This document shows, in pieces, positions 59,027 through 64,000 of a stretch of DNA of 64,000 nt. The DNA is from Mimachlamys varia (taxonomy: Eukaryota; Mollusca; Bivalvia; Pectinida; Pectinidae). Positions within the stretch are counted from its first letter, which is position 1; every line of letters begins with the position of its first letter. The translations under genes and the position numbers were made by a program. Location of the stretch: assembly GCA_947623455.1 (NCBI GenBank), contig OX392534.1, positions 14,022,001 through 14,086,000 of the forward strand, written 5' to 3'. The notes beneath the pieces were generated by a model. The model was not told where the DNA came from. It did no database searches and was given only the letters and a program-made list of their open reading frames with translations.

Positions 59027-62000
59027 TCATTGAGGTCGTGTGATCCATCCTGATGCCACACTTTCATTGTAAGATGGTGGTGGCGGTTCAACGGCGGATC
59101 TGTGAGCGTTTGGGCCTAATGTGGGTGCATTTGGCTGATTCTGTACTTGATATCCTTGAGTCTGAATAGAGGGCGCACTGGGTGACATCGGCACTTGATA
59201 ACCGCCCGTTGTTTGGACATTTCCTTGTCCATAACCTGCTACATTGCTACCACCTACAGGTTGATACCCAGTAAAACCTTGCGCTGTATCCATGTTTGGA
59301 TTGAGAGCGTATGGTAAACCTGCGCCTCCTGTATGAGAGTCATAGTCTGTTACTGTTGGGGAGGCATATATTACGGCATTATGGGCTGATTTACCGTCTC
59401 CTCCTGAAGCTGGATGACTGTCAGTCCCTACTTCCATGTCTGTGCATCCTCCACACTGGACCACGAAAAGTACGGCAGCGAGGGCAAGGCCACACGCAGA
59501 CAGGACAAACACAGCAGTGGGGTGAGCCAGGAACCAGTTGTCACCGAAGTCGGCGGAGTCGCTCACTACAAAACATAACACAAAGTTGTGCTTTAAGAAT
59601 TTGGCTGCTGTAAAAAAACAACCTTTTAGTATTCTGAGTTCAGGTATTTAGTTAATACTACAGGATTAGTATATCTGATCTTCATATCTGATCACAAAAT
59701 ACTTTGAATGTGTGCAAGATATTATAGACAATTACATTGTATATGACCATCCTTGAGCTCATGTCATTATAAAATATCAGGTAATCTTGTGTCAATGACT
59801 AGGAAATTTCCTACAATTACATTTTGGGCAAATTGGGAGGTTCAAAATCTTTGATATGCAATTTCTGGAAACAAATGGTGCAATTTTGCATAACTACTTG
59901 AAAAAATCCGAATTCCATTGACTCTCCATCCAGGAAAATATTTCAAGGAAAATCCATGATGACACATTGTTGGATCCTTTGTTGATATCAGAAGTGTTAA
60001 ACAATTTTTTTCAGAAAAGCTAATCTTATCTGAAGATTTCGTCTCTTATTGACTACTGATAACATATGGCCTTGTCGGTAAGACCTAATGACTCAGCCCT
60101 ACCACTAAGGACTCTACTTTTTCTCTTAAGCCTAAGAGTCCAGTCCAACCCCTTATCCTCAAAGACCCTGTCCATGTCCCTTACACCCTGGGGGCTGTAG
60201 GAGTGTTTAGTGCCATCTTGAGATGGTAACTAATTATAGTCACAAGATTTTGCACTGTTATTGCCCTTTAAAGCCCTATATCCCTTAGCCCTCTAGGGTG
60301 TCAGCCTCTTCTTGAACACCGGTTGAGAAATTCATAGTGAAAACTCACATGTTAGTCTCAGAAAAGATATTATGTGGAAGTTTTGCATTTGAGGACACCT
60401 CATGAACCTGCCCTTAACACTCTATGAAATATCGGACTGATTCCTATCCCCAAAAGCAAAAGGCTGGAGATTACCCAAAGATATCTTCGAAAAGGTAGAA
60501 CCCGTTTTTAAGAAAATTCCATTGTTTTCTATGCACCATTCCTGATGATACAACATCGACAATAGCAATAGATCACCTGCATGAGTACTTGGGTTATATA
60601 GGTGTTGACCTAAACACTACTGAAAGGACTTTCCATGTAAAAAAAACCCAAGAAATTGTCATGAAATCGCAATGAAACCATGAAAACACACCATGAAATC
60701 TAGCTAACTTGACTATTTTTCAAGGTGCCAATGAAAAACGTGATGCGTACATTAATTAATTAAGTGCATTAATGAACATCCCATGAAAATTGATTTCATG
60801 GCCATAATTTCAACCTATTTCAGCCACATAAACGACCATGATTTTTTCATTTTCTTGACCATTAAGAAAGCATTATCATAAGTGTTTTGAAGTTGAATAC
60901 CGGGTATACAATTTCAGTGCAATTACCATGAAAGGCGTCATGGACATGATATATGATATCTAGTTATATATAATGGCCATGCATTTCAATAATGTTTTGT
61001 TTCATGGCCATGAATAAGAAGATTGTTTTAAAGTAGCTGCATAGAATTTAACCTTTGTATTAATGGTCATGAATGATTTCATTCAGCCAACAAAAACCTA
61101 TCTTTCAGCCAGCCAATCAAAGCGGACCTTGCATCATAACACATGAAGAAATTCTGAGAATTTGTTTAGTTTTGGAAAATTCAAGATGTATTGAGTTCCC
61201 AGGGGACACAGTGTCTACTGCAGTGTTTATCTGTTTTACCTTTCAAAAATACTGTGCAGCATGAATGAAAATATGTAACTTGGTTTTTCTAGTGTTATAA
61301 TGCAGAACTTAATTTTCTGATCTGTGTGAAATCAGTAGGACTAATCTAATGTTAATTTGTGTAGAATTAAAACTTTTTGACTTGTGTTAAATAAACCATG
61401 GTCATGAACGTGTTTATTTTCATGACTATGAATTTTAGGTCTATACATCATGGCCGTAAAAGGGCATCCCATCAGGGCAATGTCATTATTAATCATGGCC
61501 ATGAAATCTTATTTCATGGGGTGAAGGTTTCGTGGCATTTTCAGGACTTTTTTTATGGATTTCATGGTCCAAACTTTGTTTTTCATTGCTTCTTCATGGG
61601 CATTCCTCGAGTAGTTTCAGTTTGTTTAATCTACTTTCTCTTTTTTTTCATAAACAAAGATGGAAGATTAACTTTTTCTGTTAAAAAACATGATATGAAC
61701 AGCATTACGCTTATAAATGACTCTTACTAATTTTTCCACAAGTGAAATTGTTTACCTACATACTTTCCGTTTGATCCAAATCAATGTTTCATAACTTGCA
61801 TTTGCAAATCAGGGTCATGACTGTTTCATTGGTTCATAAATGAACTGGTTTATGGACATAAAGAAAAACTGAATTAACACATCATTGCGTTTAAATTATT
61901 TGCCAGCCGGTCAAAGTCATGACTGTTTCAGTGGTTGAAAAATAAACTTCTGGTTAAAGGACATATTTCATGACTGATACGTACAATATGAAAACATTTC

Positions 62001-63786
62001 AGCTACAGTACTAGCAGCTCTTTGTTTAATGTGGTATAGTCTGGTAAAAGTCCAAGTGTAATTCAGATAATTGGGGGGGGGGGGGGGGACTGTGACTTAT
62101 AAGTTTTAATATTTGAGAAAAAAACAAGAGATCCCTAGGCGATCTTGGCGATATTGGTGTCCACCATTGTTAAATATTTACTTTATTTAGTATTTATTGT
62201 AATCTTGTATTTTCAGGAACCAAGGGAAACCTGCATATGACATTTGTGAAAGATCTATCAGAACTTCTCAAGGTTTTTCTATTTATACAGTAACAAACTT
62301 TCATTGTTAAAATCCACGATGGCCACCTGCGAGCCATTTTCTCTTTTCTGATCAGTCCCAAAATCATCAATACAGCATAAATAAAACCATGAGGAACCTG
62401 CATATGATATTTGTACTTCTCAAGATATTTATACATTAACAAACTAAATTGCATGGTCAAAATCCAAGATTGCCGTCTATCCGCCATTTTGTTTTTCTAA
62501 TCAGTCCCTATATCAATACAGCACAACTAGGGACCAAGAAGAACCATCATATGAAAATTTTAGAAAGATCCATCCAGAAGTGCTTCTCAAGATGTAATGG
62601 TAACAAAATTATTGAGAATGGACCATGAACCACAGAGGCAGGGTAATTTGAATTTTTGAATAGACGGTCGACATACCATTTTGATGATTTTGGGACAAAA
62701 ATCAAAGAAAAAAGTGTCTTTTTTTCTGGGGGTGGGGGTGGGGAGGGGACAGTTGATTAAATGAAAGCCAAGGCAGTCTGTAATGGTGTAAGATTTAAGT
62801 ATTTGGTCACAACGACTGTGGTCATCTGTGAGACAAGTCCTTTGAGTTGTCCCTCAGCTACCCTCCAATTTCTTCACTATCACTATTCATTTATAATACG
62901 GAACTCTTTGGGGATAGAGATACATACATTGTATCACAGCAAGATAGCAAATACAATGTACTTGGGTTCAAACAAACTCATTATGTTGAAGATACTAAGG
63001 TATTAAGGACTGTAAAAGTATGACAAAAGTGAACGGTGTTTATCTTCAATTATTTGTTGGCACTTTTTTTAATCTTATATTTAATAGTAAGATTAAATTA
63101 ATTAGGTAATTAATTAAGAAAGATTACTTAAATTTTGTGATATGCACTGCTTAAGTTAGAACTCCTGCTCTATCAGTCAGAGGAGGTAGCTGTCATAAGT
63201 GATTTTTTAATCACCATTTAAAGCAATTAAATTTTGTAAGGTTTACCTCCCTTGGTCTATGCAGTTCTAAATCACTTCAGAAAGTAATTTTCCATCATTT
63301 GAATAATAACTGCTGGAAGTGTTTTTATTTGCAGTCTATACAAGTACAGTTAGAATATTTTTCAAAACTATAAAAAGCCTACCTTATACAGCAACCTACT
63401 CTCTTTTTCTATTGAAGATAGCATTAACACAAGTATTGTTTGGTCCTATCACTTCAAATATCACAATTATAAATCTATTATGAGTCCAGAGTCTTATATG
63501 CCTTGAATTTTGACTAAACTCATAGAATTTCTTTAGGTATAAAGTGAAATTTAACATTGTTGCGCCCATTGTTTTTTAAAGAATACAGTTATAAATTATA
63601 AGACCATGACATAAACTGTACTCTATTTTTGCAATTACCGAGAACACATTAATGAAACATAAAGTGTGTTTAGTTACGCTATATCATGCACTCACCAGGA
63701 GCTCCCCCTGCTGATGAAATACATGTTAGGATGGTAGCAATAAACCAAAGACATTGTTTCCTCAGCATCCTTTCTATGTCCTTCAT
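59027..63786 (-). CDS. Single-pass membrane protein with PPxY tail, 209 residues, two coding exons
   Basis: Exon 63786-63696 encodes MKDIERMLRKQCLWFIATIL TCISSAGGAP, a signal peptide (Met7 could also start). Its donor CCTG/GTGAGT joins the acceptor GTTTTGTAG/TG of exon 59565-59027; the split Val codon keeps the frame. After cleavage only about 18-20 residues are extracellular (VSDSADFGDNWFLAHP). The helix spans about 47-66 and is followed by CGGC, a likely palmitoylation site. The roughly 140-residue cytoplasmic tail is rich in Gly, Pro, Gln and Ser with repeated GYQ motifs and ends near PPPPSYNE (191-198), a PPxY motif for WW-domain ubiquitin ligases of the NEDD4 type. An adaptor or trafficking role is inferred. 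Not assigned to a named family; shisa or WBP1-like proteins share the layout but have a Cys-rich ectodomain that is missing here. Confidence 0.8.
60640..61990. repeat. Intronic region dense in TTCATGG/CCATGAA words
   Basis: CATGAAA, TTCATGG, GGCCATGAA and GTCATGACTGTTTCA recur at more than fifteen places in both orientations (for example 60650-60705, 60780-60800, 60930-61015, 61398-61520, 61810-61975). No fixed period is visible. It is probably a decayed simple repeat. The 110-codon frame at 61398-61730 arises inside it and is not a gene. Confidence 0.6.
62073..62088 (+). repeat. 16-base G run
   Basis: A homopolymer in the intron of the minus-strand gene, so C on the sense strand. It is one of five runs of 14 or more G in the window, all on the + strand. 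Confidence 0.95.
62210..62645. repeat. Three degenerate direct repeats of about 140-175 bp
   Basis: Copies begin near 62216 (GGAACCAAGGGAAACCTGCA TATGAC), 62391 (GAGGAACCTGCATATGATAT) and 62530 (GGGACCAAGAAGAACCATCA TATGA). They share ACTTCTCAAG, GTAACAAA, AAAATCCA-GATGGCC and CAGTCCC. It looks like a dispersed mollusc-type repeat present in tandem. Confidence 0.65.
62646..63695. other. Remainder of intron, gene-free
   Basis: It includes a G-rich tract at 62720-62752. The frame at 62761-63006 shows no recognisable feature. Confidence 0.5.
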
Positions 63787-63821
63787 AGTGTGGTAGTTAG
63801 GGTAGTTCGTATAATACAGAT
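63787..63821 (-). other. 5' untranslated part of exon, with upstream splice acceptor
   Basis: On the minus strand, ATTTCTTTCCAG/ATCTGTATTA is a good acceptor 35 bases before the ATG. The gene probably has at least one more 5' exon, and its promoter, beyond position 64000 of the window. Confidence 0.5.
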
Positions 63822-64000
63822 CTGGAAAGAAATACACATGTTAGAAAACCTCCCATCATTGCAGTTACAAAATCATAGTTACCGGTAATTCAAGTGACCT
63901 AAGTAAGACATATTATAATGTACTGATTATCTTAATTACATCCAGGTTATTTATGTATCTTATTTTTATGTAAGTGTTGGCATGTAAATTTATTCTTATA

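Noticed and set aside
61398..61730. 110-codon + strand frame
   Set aside because: It lies inside the CATGA-rich intron of the minus-strand gene and reads as low-complexity Met/His/Phe-rich sequence.
1..64000. CRISPR arrays, operons, ribosome binding sites, phage attachment sites
   Set aside because: The window is eukaryotic. The tandem repeats have no spacers and the introns are GT-AG.

Overview
This is a eukaryotic genomic window: AT-rich, intron-containing and very rich in repeats. The repeat types (Penelope-like retroelement debris, a hammerhead ribozyme, tRNA-derived SINEs with an ATT tail, foldback elements, minisatellites) together with a large class C receptor gene suggest a lophotrochozoan, most likely a bivalve mollusc. 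That assignment is inference. Nothing prokaryotic is present.

Three gene models are supported. (1) On the + strand, 24381-33092, seven exons encode about 1737 residues: a signal peptide, three consecutive Venus-flytrap (VFT) ligand-binding modules and a class C (mGluR-type) seven-helix domain. All six introns have GT-AG ends and keep the frame. The first VFT is spread over four exons; the second and third are each one complete phase 0-0 exon. (2) On the + strand, 40018-41653, two exons encode an 83-residue single-pass membrane protein behind a compact promoter (inverted CCAAT, palindromic CACGTG E-box, TATA-like box). (3) On the - strand, 63786-59027, two coding exons encode a 209-residue protein with a signal peptide, a tiny ectodomain, one membrane helix and a cytoplasmic tail with a PPxY motif. 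Its 5' end probably lies beyond the window.

Layout. 1-9.8 kb has no confident gene; it holds G-runs, a foldback MITE, an intact-looking type I hammerhead ribozyme (2138-2181), two interlocked inverted repeats (4314-5092) and hairpins. 9.85-10.7 kb is a 30-bp minisatellite. 11.55-15.8 kb is a 4.2-kb array of a 32-bp unit with two sharply separated subfamilies. 17.7-18.2 kb is a 50-bp array. 24.4-33.1 kb is the receptor. 36.8-37.3 kb is a tRNA-Gly-like SINE. 37.9-41.7 kb holds hammerhead-family remnants, a possible Crypton fragment and the small membrane-protein gene. 43-51 kb is a graveyard of Penelope-like sequence with a broken reverse transcriptase and a local tandem duplication. 51-55 kb is an older duplication in which each copy carries a different 74-bp tandem array. 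57.6-58.3 kb is a large foldback element. 59-63.8 kb is the minus-strand gene with a repeat-filled intron.

The genes show no obvious shared pathway. All three encode membrane proteins, but they look like independent neighbours. The most notable observations are the triple-VFT receptor built from duplicated exons, the hammerhead ribozyme with every core position conserved, and splice donors that lie in or beside tandem repeats.
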